64,000 bases of DNA from the NCBI RefSeq assembly GCF_000165425.1, contig NW_001799643.1:90120-154119 (forward strand). The letters are read 5' to 3'. Origin of the DNA: Paramecium tetraurelia. Taxonomy: Eukaryota; Ciliophora; Oligohymenophorea; Peniculida; Parameciidae. The notes under the pieces are model-generated. The model searched no databases and was not told the origin of the DNA. It saw nothing but the letters and a program-made list of their open reading frames with translations. The translations under genes were made by a program, and so were the position numbers. Positions 49,481 to 61,663 of the stretch are shown piece by piece (the stretch's first letter is position 1; every line of letters begins with the position of its first letter).

Positions 49481-51271
49481 TCAAAGCTAACAAACATATT
49501 CCCATAAGTTCTCCTCATTTGAATAATGAAGAAATGGATATTTTGATGGTGTCTTTTATTAAACGAAAAGTCTGTCAACAGTTAATTTAAATGCATCATC
49601 TACTTATCTACAAGATTATTACCTATCAATCTTGGAAAGAGAGTCCCTAACAATTTACTAGTCACTTCTAAGCTAGGATTTGTGTTCACTTCAATGAGCC
49701 ATGGTTTGAAATCCACATCTAAAATGAAATCCATACCAAAAATCTCAAAGCAATTTTTCCTTTTATATTTATTGAGCTTTCCTTTGACACTGGTAAAAGC
49801 CAAAAGGGATATCTATTTCAATTTTTGAATCACCTTTGAATAAATGAAATTAAAACTTCTTTCCGAAAATCTATTTTAAAATATTATGAAGCTTAATCAA
49901 AATTATATTGGTTGCCTTCCTCAGTTTTGCCATATTGAGGATGTGTGTACTGAACAGCATTATTAGTTAAGTGTACATAATTTGATTGTTACTTAACATC
50001 AAAGCTTTCGGTAGCCAATCTTAGTTACCCTTCTCTAAATAGTAAATTAAATTTATACTTAAAAAAGAAGAATCCTAAATTGGATGTTATCATCACATAT
50101 GTTCGTATATCAAACTTCCTTCCTTTGATCAATAAGGGTTTTTCAATATATTTCTGAATCACAAATTGCTCTGTCATCAATGTATTAATGTAGACGATCT
50201 TCGTTACTATTTCGTTTTGTTCATTTCTCTTGACCTCCAAAAGATGCTCTCTGTATCCATTCTAATACCTATTATAAATATCAATTATCTCCTGCAGATT
50301 TCTGACCACATGAATCCCTCTTCCTTAATTCATGTTTGCTGGTTTGAAGATCCAGAGATTCTCTCCAGCAAATAAAGTAGGGTATTCATCAACCTTACCT
50401 TCCACTTAAGTCCCATACTTAAATTGGTATGATTTTATAGTTTTATCCAACTCTTATAATTGGTTTTAAGGACATTATGACCTGTAGAATGTCAAGAACT
50501 AAAATAAGCCAGCTTTTAAATTCTAGTTTGTGCATTCGATAGCAAAACTGATTGGGATGTAATCTTGTACGTTTAATTAGTTTCTCTATAGTTTATTATT
50601 AATAAACAACTTACTTCACAATGTGTCTTAAAATTTAATGCCAAGTGATATTTATTTGAAATTTCGGCATGAAACTCAAAATGGTTCAGCATTTAAGGGA
50701 GAGAGTCCTTTAAATTTCCTGCCAAAGTGCGATACTCGTAGCCTTTTTCAGTTTCTTGCCATTTAAAGTTAATATTCTTAAGGCTAATATCTTTCACCTA
50801 AACCCAATTTTATCTTTCATCTAGTAACTTTTTAATTAATTCATGGTTGTTCCCGTCTCCCAAATAATAGAAATACGTAGAAGGCATTGATCTCTTGGGT
50901 TGAGCCGATAAACATTTTATAGGAGGTTATACTGAAAAACTTCTTGGTTAAGTGTCTTTCTTTTTAGGAACTGGTGGTAACTTTCGTTGTTGAGATTCCT
51001 TTCTCTATTTCTTTGCTTTAAATTATGCTCTAGCCTTTTCAATTGCATCTGTTTCCATTTGTTTGTAAACGATATTTCTACTTTTTTTTCTCATATTATT
51101 CTCTGTTAAATATCTAGAGGGGAGTTGAGCACTAAAATATTAAATGGCCAGTTTCTAAGCAAGTTCTCTGACACTGTAGCTTTAGAGTTTGCTGGAATTG
51201 GATACATATTTATCAAAGAATTAAGAGAAAGCATCTTAATTTTATTGTGTAAGTTTTTATGCACTCTACAT
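49481..51271 (-). CDS. tubulin-tyrosine-ligase-like enzyme (TTLL), copy 2
   Basis: About 560 residues, with introns including a 23-nt one near the C terminus. Layout parallels the neighbour: a 110-residue Gln/Lys/Ser-rich N terminus, then [24 protein letters not shown]-type core, [38 protein letters not shown] and [20 protein letters not shown]. It ends [17 protein letters not shown], which appears only after the 23-nt intron is removed. ATP-grasp residues are intact. Compared with copy 1 the N-terminal extension is shorter and the C-terminal tail differs. The first in-frame ATG (51269-51271) gives MQSAQKLTQQNQDAF. Same family role: polyglutamylation or glycylation of axonemal tubulin, inferred. 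Confidence 0.88.
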
Positions 51272-51796
51272 TTAATAAATTAATATTCCTCAATTACTCT
51301 GTTTTATTTAAATGATCAGAATACTAAATATTTCTTATCAATAAATTAAATTAAAATTTGTAGAATCAACTAAAAAGTTATCTTTCAGTTATATCCATAT
51401 TTTCTATGATATTCTCAGACCCAAGCTTTTATCTATTCCAATTAAACATCAGTTGTTTTTGTAATCCTTAAAGAATTATTTATTTATATTAATACTATAA
51501 GGATTAAATAATCAAATCCAAAAAACAAAGGGACTAAACATTGGTTATTTTTAACTTATGCAGAAATCAATTGTCAAACTTCGTAATCCAAATTGGAAAA
51601 TAAACACAACAACCATATTGATGAAAAGCTCAGTTAATGAATTTTAAATAAAAAAACAGGCTCCAATGTGAGAAGATGAAATATATTTAAAAATATATAA
51701 TCTAATTTATTTAATTTCTAGCACCAAATACCCAAGATAGAATTACAAACTATTTTATTTTTTAATACCAAAAGAAAAATATTAAAAGTCTTTATT
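51272..51796. other. 525-bp divergent intergenic region
   Basis: It separates the start of TTLL copy 2 (-) from the start of the next kinase (+), so it must contain both promoters. AT-rich, with no assignable motif or RNA gene. Confidence 0.4.
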
Positions 51797-53370
51797 ATGA
51801 TCGATTCTGCTAATATAAAATAATCTTCTACAGCTGCAACTAGTCGCAAAGAGAGCTAATTTTTAAGTGGGAATTGTAGGATAATTGGTTACCTTCCTCA
51901 AATCGAGTGTTGCCATTAAAAATTGACTCCTTTGAAAAAAATACTACCTGTTCCAACCAAACTATTAAATTTTATTTTAGCAAACCTAATATCAAGTATT
52001 TCCATTATCATTGGCTAGTTATTTTGGAAGTAGTAAAAAGAGATTTACCAACGCCTGATATAAGGATAGATAAGATTTTCGTGATTGAAGATGACTACTA
52101 GAATGGAATGCCTTTTATCATTAGTAAATAAGATAGAACAACAGCTAAAAATTGTGAAGAAATCCTATTTAGAAACTTTTAAAACTTATGTAATTCCAGC
52201 AATTTTATTATAGGCTCATAATTAGGATGTATTTCAAATTATATCTATTGCACTAGCCTTATTATGTTTTAACAATCAATATTTGAGACCAATAAATTAG
52301 AGTAGGCAGCTTTTTAAGAAAACTCTAAATTGCTTCGAAGAAATTTATAAATTGAAAAATAAGGAAAATGCTTTTCGAATAAAGTAACGCAAGTCCTTAT
52401 TATAAAACCTCCAAAATACCTTGCCAAATCTTAAAATGAGAATTAAATTGCAATAAAGGTATCACAGGCGAATGAAGAACTTTATGAATTAAGAGAAATT
52501 GAAATTATTGAAGAATTCAATCATAAACATCTCCCCTATTTATACGGGTACATAAGATATTCTGATATCATTTTTTTGTTTTTGAAGAAACATGATATGA
52601 CCCTCTAAGAAATATCAAAAAAACTCTGCGAATAGAGAAATGATATTAAACCAGTTCACATTGAATAGATCTTATTAAAATTATACAGACAAATGGTAAT
52701 TGCCACTAGCTATTTACATTCCATCGATGTAATTCACAGAGATTTAAAACCTGAAAATATTATGTTTGACTTTTAAAGTCGTGTAGAATTAATGATCGAT
52801 ATTATGGATACACAAGCAACTTGTGTTTTGATAGACTTTGATAGATCAACTCTGGTGGAAAATGAAAATCCTTAAAAAGTATCTCATCATGTTGGTACTC
52901 CCTTTTATAGACCTCCAGAAGGAGAATAAATCAAATACTTCCCTACTTATGATATCTGGTAATTGGGATTTATTTGGTTTGTGTAACAAAAACACTTCCA
53001 ACATAAAAATTCTCAAACGTAAGAATTTTCTCCCAAGTAAAACAAAGTATAAGAATTGAATACTACCATAAAAAAAATTGAAGATTAGATAAAATAATTA
53101 AAATAAAAAATTTAAGATCCAAATTAGAAATAAGACTCTATTTATCAGTTATAAAGCTAAATTAATGAGTTATAAAATTAGTTGAATGATACTACGAATC
53201 AAAAGAGGTTTTATTATCAAGAACTAATAAAACAAATTGAAAAGAAAGAAAATTGTTTTACATATTGCAATAAATTACAGGAGTTAATAAAAAAAATGAT
53301 CGAATTTGAACCTCGGAATAGAGCCACTCTTGATCAGGTATTAGGAACATTAGACTAAATTATAAAATGA
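51797..53370 (+). CDS. divergent protein kinase with DFD in place of DFG
   Basis: 513 residues with one 32-nt intron near the start (GTAGGATAA...ATCGAG). The N-terminal ~200 residues are unrecognised. The kinase domain has a degenerate N lobe: no clear glycine loop, a possible catalytic Lys in NQIAIKVSQ and a Glu in LREIEIIEEF. The C lobe is clear: SYLHSIDVIHRDLKPENIMF, then VLIDFDRSTL where DFD stands for DFG, then HHVGTPFYRPPEG and YDIWQLGFIWF. A long Gln/Lys/Asn coiled-coil insertion (about 53000-53210) lies before the final helix EFEPRNRATLDQVLG. Asp at the Gly of DFG is unusual but the metal-binding Asp is kept, so activity is possible. Ciliate-specific kinase; role unknown. Confidence 0.8.
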
Positions 53371-54041
53371 AATAGAAGGAAAAAATTATGAAACAATGAA
53401 TTTCAAAATAAAATTAAAAAATATTAATTTATATTTTATAACTCTTATCATTTTAATTAATCTATTTCTCTTCTTTATCATTTTAATAGTTTATTATCTT
53501 ATGAATTTAATAATTAATCTTAATACATTCTCGTATGCATGCTTTGCATGAAAAACATCTATCCAATATTAAAAAACGATTTGGATCTTGGTAATAATGG
53601 TTAGGAGTGCTAATTATCAGACTATAACAATTTTGCATTCCCATAAAATCTTAAGGTTTTATAGCTTGTAATTTTAGGCCCATCTTAATACAAAGAGTTA
53701 AAATAGAACATAATTTTAATAGTTTCCCTTTTATTCATCACAATTAAACCATAGTTATATATTATTTTATTAGAGTATTAGAAAAATATATCTTAATTAA
53801 TTTATTGATTATTATTGTCTTATAATAGCATCCACCAGTGGGGAACAAGAATAAATTTAAGGCGTAAGATGAATATCTACTTTAGATTACTGTCATAAGT
53901 TCAATGATATTAAATATTTAATATATTTTTTTTATAATATTTCGATCATTAATGAAGTAGTAAACTTAAACTCACTAACACAAGGATGATGATTATTTTA
54001 TAAAGCAATCTGAGCAAAGGTTAAATTAAATACACTATATA
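53371..54041. other. 671-bp AT-rich intergenic region
   Basis: It lies between two genes on the + strand. A small palindromic patch around 53533-53550 (TATGCATGCTTTGCATGA) stands out from the AT-rich background, but it does not fold as a tRNA and resembles nothing I can name. Confidence 0.35.
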
Positions 54042-55043
54042 ATGACGACTATTGAAAACAAGGAGAAGTATGCTAGGGGAAAGGGTCGTGATCTAACTTC
54101 ATTAAAAAAAAGAAAAAAAGCATTTTAATCACTGGAATAAAAATTTAAGGAGCATGAAAAAACTTTCAAATCCAGATTCATAAATGATGGGTCCTAATCG
54201 AATAGAAAATTTAATCACATTTTGACAGAAGCAAGTTCTTTTTGCCAAGAAATTATACCAAACATCTCAAGAATAAAGACAGTAGATTAGCATAGAGGTT
54301 TGGATTTCTTGGCCATAAAGAAAAACTATAAGGAATAAAGCGAATTAAATGTAGAAGCATGGCAAACAGATTAAAGATACCTTAAAATAAAGGAGGAATT
54401 AATATAAATGTAATAGGATGCAAAATTGCCTGACTATTGCAAATTCTGTCTTATAAATAATAAGGAAACGCTCAAGAGAATGAATAGATCAAATTAAGAA
54501 GTTAAAGAAACACGTTTGCTCTTTAATATGAAGGATAAGTTTCCTCCAGAAAAATTGAAAGTTTATATGGAAAAAATCTTAAGGAAATACCAAAGATTAA
54601 AACAAAATTAGGTACTTGTTCCAAATGGAGTTGGATGGAAATTATTAACTATAAAGTCAAAAATACCTCAAAATGAAGATGATGTTTTGATTAAAGAACA
54701 TCTGCTAGAGAGAAAATAGCCTTCGAGAAAAACATAGTTGTTAAAAGCTAAAATTTAATTCGTAAAATAGTTGAACGACGAGAAAAAAAGAATGGCCGTT
54801 TATGAGGAAAGTGTATCATAGAATTAGGCCATCTAATAATTCAAGAAAAGAGTTTTTAATAATAATAGTGAACCTAATTTAGGAATTCAATAGTAAAAAG
54901 AATATATACAAACTGAATTCGAGGAATACAAAAAGCGATTAGAAAAATTTAAAGAAACAGCGAAAAATGATCTTTATTAGTTATCTCATCTTCATAAGAA
55001 AAATTATGGGATGAATCTTGAGTCTCGTGTTATGTCATCTTGA
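54042..55043 (+). CDS. basic coiled-coil protein of unknown function
   Basis: 333 residues, intronless. Very Lys/Arg/Gln-rich throughout, starting MTTIENKEKYARGKGRDL. Charged helical segments include LEQKFKEHEKTFKSRF and RMAVYEESVSQNQ. A small Cys pair (DYCKFC) sits in the middle without partner ligands. No catalytic domain. The motif SFCQEIIPNISRIKTVD and the C terminus NYGMNLESRVMSS are not recognised. Predicted basic charge suggests nucleic-acid or microtubule association, but this is inference only. The frame is clean from ATG to TGA. Confidence 0.7.
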
Positions 55044-55147
55044 ACTATATAGTACATCCATGAATGGATAGTATTTCGTATATGCAAATTTTAATTATAT
55101 ATAAACAAATTTGTTATATTAAATATTTCACTTATTTTTGATTCAAA

Positions 55148-56864
55148 ATGGCATTATTTTGTTCGTGCTTTAGGAAAATGAGGAGCAATCTTAAGATGAG
55201 ATCATAAATTTTATTAATAAATGCAATTATATTTACATTTACTCTTTGTATGCTACTGATAGCCTACATTTTAAATAGGGGATAATCGCTATCTATTCTA
55301 AATATATCATCCCAAACTTTAATGATCGATGAATTACAAAACCTACTAAATACTGCTTCAAATCTAATTGAATTTTAGATTCGATTCTTTTATTCAAGAA
55401 GTAATTTATATAAATCAATAGTAGCTTAAATTACACTAACCAAGTTGAACATTTTAAATTAAATTATATACAATACGGATTATCAATCCCTCGAAAGCCC
55501 TTAGTTATGCCCTTAAAATGCCTCTTTCTTCGATCCCAATCACGATTACCCCCTTTCATGCATAATTTATCAAACTCTAAATGATGATACCTCTTACTAT
55601 AATTCAACATAGGACTATTAATTAAGAAATTTGACCCATTTATTCAATGAAATGATATTAACTATTGATTTAACAGGAGAATTTATCCCTAACGATTTGT
55701 TTATGGTATCAGACAGCAATCCGAACTAGTTTTCCTTCTATTATCCTCAGTGGATCAAATATAAGACGTTTAGGCCTAAGTAAAGATCATGGTATTAGTC
55801 ACATTTTGCAAATCTTAAATTGAATCCTAATAACCATACGCAATTATCTGAGATATATAAGTATTTTAATGATAGCGATGTTTATTCAATGACAATGACC
55901 TAGTCTTTTTTCAATAAGACTAAGTAAGTAGATGGTTTATTCGCAGCTGATATTTATCTATAGAATGCATATTTCAATACTAGTAATTTGAATATGATGA
56001 TTGTAAATTATGATGGAAAGTTAATTTTATCAAATTATAAAAATTATCTTTTGGCTAATTCAACCAAATATGAGTCATTTGATGATGAAAAAACAACTGG
56101 TTTTAATAAGTCTGATTGGTTGGCAGTTTTGAATTTTATCAATCATAACATAAAGGAAAGTACTTGTTCGTCAAATTATAATACTCAAAATTAGCTTTGT
56201 CTTTATAACTCAGCCTATTAATCCGATGTTTTCATTTCTGCTAAATAAATTAAGGGTTTGGACTATTATTTGATTGTATTTAACAATATCCAAGATTAAA
56301 CAACTTTAATCTAAATGATGAATTCTTTGATGGAGACAATATAGTAGTAATTTGCTTAATAAATAATCATAATTGGATTGATTTGTTGTGCATTTACAAT
56401 TTTATCATTTCTTCTAATTTACTTAATTTGTAGGCCTATGTTTAAATTGATTAAGTTATCTAATAGTTATATCAATTCTCATATGGTTAGTAAGTCCTTT
56501 AGAGATTAACAACTGAAGAGGGTTTGGAACAACTAAGAGAAATTTAATAGCTTTATGAAGAATTAGGTGCTGAATCACAATCCTTAGAAGACCAGTAGTA
56601 AGATATTTGATTAACTTAGATAACTTAATGATTTAATTGATTTAACTCTTTTAGCGATTGTTTGATAGAATTTTTGATCAACAAAACAAAAAAAGCGAAT
56701 AGTGTTTTATTATTCAATCTTTCAATTATCCTAAGACTCAACAACGAGATATGAATATATCTTAATTGATTAAGGAGCGTAAGTTTGAGGAGGTGAGTTC
56801 AGATGAGTTTAACTTGTTTTTGAGTTACACTTTGAAATAATTAAAAAGATAGTTCTCTTTATGA
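55148..56864 (+). CDS. two-transmembrane receptor-like protein
   Basis: 564 residues with one 22-nt intron near the C terminus (GTAAGATATTTGATTAACTTAG), exact codon count. A short cytosolic N terminus with Cys (ALFCSCFRK) is followed by TM1 (INAIIFTFTLCMLLIAYIL). An extracytoplasmic domain of about 330 residues comes next, rich in Asn and Tyr with several N-x-S/T sites and a few Cys (QLCPQNASFFD, SACIIYQT-like). TM2 is IIIIGLICCAFTILSFLLIY, then a cytosolic tail of about 120 residues (KLIKLSNSYINSHMVSK; YPKTQQRDMNISQLIKERK). This layout (TM, large sensor, TM, HAMP-like linker) resembles Cache-type bacterial and ciliate sensors, but I see no kinase, cyclase or channel domain. The tail may recruit partners. 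Function unknown. Confidence 0.65.
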
Positions 56865-57131
56865 TTTTTCTAATATTTATGTATTTTTATTATAATATTT
56901 TTTAAAAAGTATCAAAATTTTATTTTAAGCTAATAAATCAAAAGATTGAAATTCTCTAATTAATGAGCTTTACCTTTTGATAATATGAACTGTTTATTTT
57001 TTTTATCATAGTATTTCTAAGTATTAAAAAGTCATACTTAATGCTTTAAGTGAAGTGGCAAAGTACATGATCAAAAAGCATGAATTTGTTGATTTCAATG
57101 TAATAAATTTTAATATTAAAGTGAAAGTATC

Positions 57132-58578
57132 ATGATTAAAGACACGAAATTGTCAACAAAGTCTATATTTTGTGATGATGGAGATGTTTAGTGGCAATCT
57201 AATTCGTCCAAGGAACTTAGCAATACATTAACAGGACTATTCCACATTTACAAGGAGGAGAAGAGTCATTATAAACTTTTGGAAGTCTCCTTTAGCAGAC
57301 CTTATCTCATGAAATAGTCTAGAAAATAAGTATTTAATTATTTAAACGTTAGGGTTCCAAAGTTCTTGATATCACTAATGCTGTAGTAGAGAAGGTGCAT
57401 AATAATATAGTTGGAGAAGGATTAATAGTTTAAAAAAATAACCTAAAGTTCTTCATGTATGGCCAGGTCGATAAATGGTTAGACGCAATGTAAGACCTCT
57501 GCATTTAAGTTAATTTTCATGAGGATTATTTTTTATACAGATTAATTTCCAATAGTTAGCAGTCTAAGGTATCAAAGTTATATTATGGCAGGTGTACTTT
57601 GCAGAAGATAGGAACACCAAAATTGATTATGCAATCAAAGTATTTGAAAAGAATTAATTTGATGAAGAAATTGGGCCAAAGGCTTTGAAACAAGAAATAG
57701 AAATTCTCAGACTTCTGAAAAATGAGCATTTTACAAAACTATTGAAAATTTACGAAGGAGATTAGGCAGTTTATTTGGTATTCGAACAGTAAAAGGGAGG
57801 TGACTTATAGAGATTTCTAAAGGAAAATGAAAATTCTTTAACAGAAAAAACAGCATTTCAAGCTATTAAATAATTGTTATAGGGAATAAATCTGATGCAT
57901 ACTCTCAATTATATGCATCGTGATTTAAAGCCTGAAAACATATTGTTAAAAAACAAGGATTCTTTGGAAGAACTAATTATAAGTGATTTGGGTTTGGCAG
58001 AAAGAGTCAATAACGAGTAAAAACCATTATTCACCCTTTGTGGTACTCCTGGGTATGTAGGTCCTGAGGTTCTCAAGAAACAGCCCTATGATTAAAAGGT
58101 CGATATTTATGGCATAGGGATAATCCTATATACCTTGCTCACAGGCAAAAATCCCTTTTAGTCTATTTTAAAGGATGAAATTCTTGAGTTGAATATGATC
58201 GGATATGTCAATATAGACAAGGTAAATTGCTCTGAACTTGGCAGAGATTTACTGAAACAATTATTGCAGTTATCTCCAAATCGAAGACCAACTGCTCAGC
58301 AAGCATTGAGACACTAGTATTTTCAAAATTAATCTGAAGAAAAAGTACTTCCAAAATAAAGCATTATTATCTCAAAATCTAAGGTCAATTCTATTCATAG
58401 TGAATAGCTCTCTCCACTAACCCCTAATCTCAATTTTGATAAATATAAAGCACCTCAAAGTATGAATATAATATCATATTAAGTTCAACCATAATATTTA
58501 AGATAAGCCACTCCCAAATTGGATATTCATCAAAAAAATACTACAAACTTAATGAAGAAATTCAGAAGACCTTCATGA
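57132..58578 (+). CDS. Ser/Thr protein kinase with N-terminal PH-like domain
   Basis: 463 residues after introns of 23 and 32 nt (exact codon count). The first ~115 residues read like a PH-type beta-sandwich (GLFHIYKEEKSHYKLLEVSF ... KFFMYGQVDKWLDAM, including the C-terminal helix Trp). The kinase domain follows: DYAIKVFEK (catalytic Lys), MHRDLKPENILL, SDLGLAE (DLG for DFG, common in ciliates), LCGTPGYVGPEVL (GPE for APE) and DIYGIGIILYTLLTGKNPF. The glycine-rich loop is not canonical: the conserved position reads VQGIKVILWQVYFAED instead of G-x-G-x2-G-x-V. The C-terminal 80 residues are disordered (Ser/Gln/Pro). Likely a CAMK-group kinase; membrane phosphoinositide targeting by the PH-like part is inferred. 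Confidence 0.82.
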
Positions 58579-58770
58579 ATTGAAATTTCATTATTTAATA
58601 TACAATTTATTTTATTGCGTATTAATTTAATACTGATCAATGATTCATTCTTAATTATAATATAAATATATATTATAAAATTTTAATAATTTAGAAGAAA
58701 TTTTTATTATAAAAGATTCCTAATTTTCTATAAATATTAAAAGTGTTAAAAGATATTAATAATTTTAATT

Positions 58771-60136
58771 ATGATAATGATTCACTATCTCAGAGGATAT
58801 GCATTTTCGGTTAGGTAGGTTCATTCTTAAATTGCAATTATCGGAGGAGGAACAGCTGGGTTAAATGTGGCAGCCCAATTAATAGCAGATGGACATGCAA
58901 TTCCATAATAAATTAGAATCTTCGAACCTATGAAAATGCACACTTATTAACCAGGATGGACAATGGTTGGTATGCTATAAATATTAAAAAAAGGTGGTGG
59001 TTTGTATGACATCAACAAAACTCTCAAACCGATGGAAAAGGTTTTACCAAAAAATGTGATTGTTTCAGATAGTCCTGTTATTAAGATAAATCCTGAATAA
59101 AATTAAATAGAGACATTTGATGGAGAGAAATATACATATGATTAGTTGGTAGTGGCCACAGGTATACGAACAGATTTTGATTAGATTAAAGGTATAATTA
59201 AAATAAAACAATTTTAGGAGCAAGAAAGTAATTAGAAGACCCTAATTCTCCAGTGGCTTCAATCTATCATTATAAATATGCTTCAAAAATGAATAGGTTA
59301 GTTGATGAATTTGAGGGTGGCAAACTTGTCTTTTCTGAACCTTAAATGCCAATTAAATGTGGAGGGGCTCCATAGAAGATAGTGTATTTGTCTCATGACA
59401 GACTCAGGAAAAGAGGAATTAAGTCTGACATTCATTTCTATAAAACCGCTGCTCTAATTTTTGGTGTACCTAAGTATGCTGAAATATTGACAGATGTGTG
59501 CTAGAGAAAATAAATTAATTGTCATTTCAAATAAAGATTGGTTGAAGTCCAAGATCACGTAGCTATTTTTGAAGACTAAGACACCAAGGAGTTGAAGTCG
59601 GTGACATTCGACCTCTTGCACTTAGTACCACCTTAAGTATGTGATACAATTTAATGTTAGGTGCCAGCACAATTTATAGCTGCTAGTGGATTAGGCGATG
59701 CTGCTGGATTTTGTAATGTGCATCCAAATACCTTATAGCATATGAAATATAAAAATATTTGGTCATTGGGAGACTGCTCATCCTTGCCTACTTCCAAGAC
59801 TGCTGCAGCTGTTATGGCCTAGACACCTATTTTAGTGAAGAATTTGATCAGAACATGGAAGTAGGGATTAGAGCCCATTCCTGAATATCAAGGTATAAAA
59901 TTAAGTAATTCTTAGGCTACACCTCATGCCCAATATTTACTAGTCAAAGTACTTTACTTTTGGCTGAATTCAAATACAATTCTGAGTTGGATGAGACATT
60001 CCCAATATTTTAATCGAATGAAAGTCGATTGATGTTTTATTTAAAAAAGGATTTCTTCCCTTTTGCTTATTGGTATTTCATGGTTAAAGGATTGTGGGGT
60101 GGAAGAGACGGATTTAGATTTTTTAAAGGAGCTTGA
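58771..60136 (+). CDS. SQOR: sulfide:quinone oxidoreductase (SQR), eukaryotic type
   Basis: 430 residues after three introns (26, 24, 23 nt). A short basic leader (MIHYLRGYAFSVRQVHS) consistent with mitochondrial import precedes the FAD-binding beta-alpha-beta motif IAIIGGGTAGLNVAAQL. Family blocks follow: QPGWTMVGML, QLVVATGIRTDFDQIKGA, MPIKCGGAPQKIVYLS with the conserved Cys, KNIWSLGDCSSLPTSKTAAAV and the C-terminal RDGFRFFKGA. SQR oxidises H2S to persulfide in the mitochondrial inner membrane and passes electrons to quinone. Human SQOR is 450 residues, so this is complete. The 24-nt intron contains no length-induced frame change but holds TGA, so it must be spliced. FAD motif and catalytic Cys intact. 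Confidence 0.92.
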
Positions 60137-60179
60137 ATGTGATATTTAATCTAATTATTAAATTTACATAATTTTAGAA

Positions 60180-61577
60180 ATGTCGATGATTTCATAGAGC
60201 ATTCAACTCTAAAAAAACAGACCCAAAGAATTAGACATTTCTTCACTTTATAGTGAAGGTAACAAATCTTCGCATTGCAGTAATAATGTAATTCACTATT
60301 ATACTCAGTTAGAAAATGCATCCAAGATCATTTCACCACTTTAGTCGATGTCTAATTCACTTCTCAAGGAACCTACTAAATATGATTGTCAAAATTAAGA
60401 ATAAATTTAAGGATTGACAGGATCCAAATATTTATCGATTCATCCTACTAACCTTGAAAACGTAATGAATATCAATGGATTCGAACCTAAACTACTATAT
60501 GAAATGGTCAAGCCAGTTATCGACACAAAAATTATATAAACAATATAAACAATTTCAGACGAAGAACATTAAACTCTAAATTTAGATCAAATTAACGTAT
60601 AGCTTACTGAAATTGAACAAGACATTCCAAATACAAGTGTTAATTAAATATTGGCATCTTTAAATATCATTTATGAAAAATTATCAGAATCAATTAGTTA
60701 TAATATTGAAAATGAATTACCATATCAGAAACATATAGTTTATTAACTTAGAGTCTCCGTGATATAATCTAAAGTCTATAAATTTATGGGAGATTATAGA
60801 GCTGCCATTCATTGGCTATAAAGAGTTCGAGACAATTACCAAGTTTTTGATCCTGACTTTGCTGGCAAACTAATGCTTGAACTATCCAAACTATATTTTC
60901 TCAACTTTTAAATTACCGAATCATGGGAAATCCTGAATTAAGCTTTATTGCATTACGAAAAGATATAATGGAAGGGTGAAATTGCAAGAACCTTGCTTCT
61001 GTAGGCCCGTATGTGTTCTTGGATGAGTATTATTATTATTCACCCTAATTCTAGACAACTTTGATCTGGCAACAAAGTTAGCTTATGGAGCCATTTCCCT
61101 GCTCAGAGAAGCCTACATAAACGATGAAACCAAATTGGATTAGGCCTACTTTATCTTGGCTGAATGTCATTATGTATCGAAGAAATATGAAACATCAAAG
61201 GAGTTCGTCATTAAAGTGCTACAATTAAAACTATAAACAGGCACCTCAGAGGATCATCCTTCATTTCTTGAAACGTATAATTTATTAGGGTTGATCCACT
61301 CTCAAATATATGATCTTAAAGCGGCTTATTATTATTTTTGCCTAGCCTACAAATGTATTAAGTAAATCTTTAATGTCATATTGATAATAGTTCCAATTCT
61401 ATATATAAAGGGTAGATTTTAAACAATATTTCTGTAATATAAAAATATCTTGGGTAAATGGATTTAGCAGGAAGATGCCAAAATGTAGCAAATGAAATTT
61501 ATGGTAAATTTTTATCAGAAAATCATCAACTCTTCAAGAGATTAGTGCTTAATTCCATAATTGAATCTCCACATTGA
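60180..61577 (+). CDS. alpha-helical (TPR-like) repeat protein
   Basis: 446 residues after two introns (28 and 29 nt; exact codon count). The N-terminal ~130 residues are low-complexity (Ser/Asn/Gln). From there the protein is helical with spaced Ala/Leu/Tyr patterns of TPR-type repeats: MGDYRAAIHWLQRVRDNYQ, WEILNQALLHYEKIQW, FDLATKLAYGAISLLREAY, AYFILAECHYVSKKYETSK and LKAAYYYFCLAYKC. No catalytic motif. TPR arrays mediate protein binding, and in ciliates are frequent in transport and ciliary complexes. Function unknown. It starts 43 bp after the SQR stop on the same strand. Confidence 0.7.
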
Positions 61578-61663
61578 TTATAATTATTTATTTAAACTAA
61601 CTAAATTGATTATAATTTCATATATAAAAATAAGAAAATATAACTCAGATTTTATAGAATAAA

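Noticed and set aside
53533-53550. Palindrome TATGCATGCTTTGCATGA as a functional hairpin
   Set aside because: Short, imperfect and isolated; chance is likely in AT-rich DNA.
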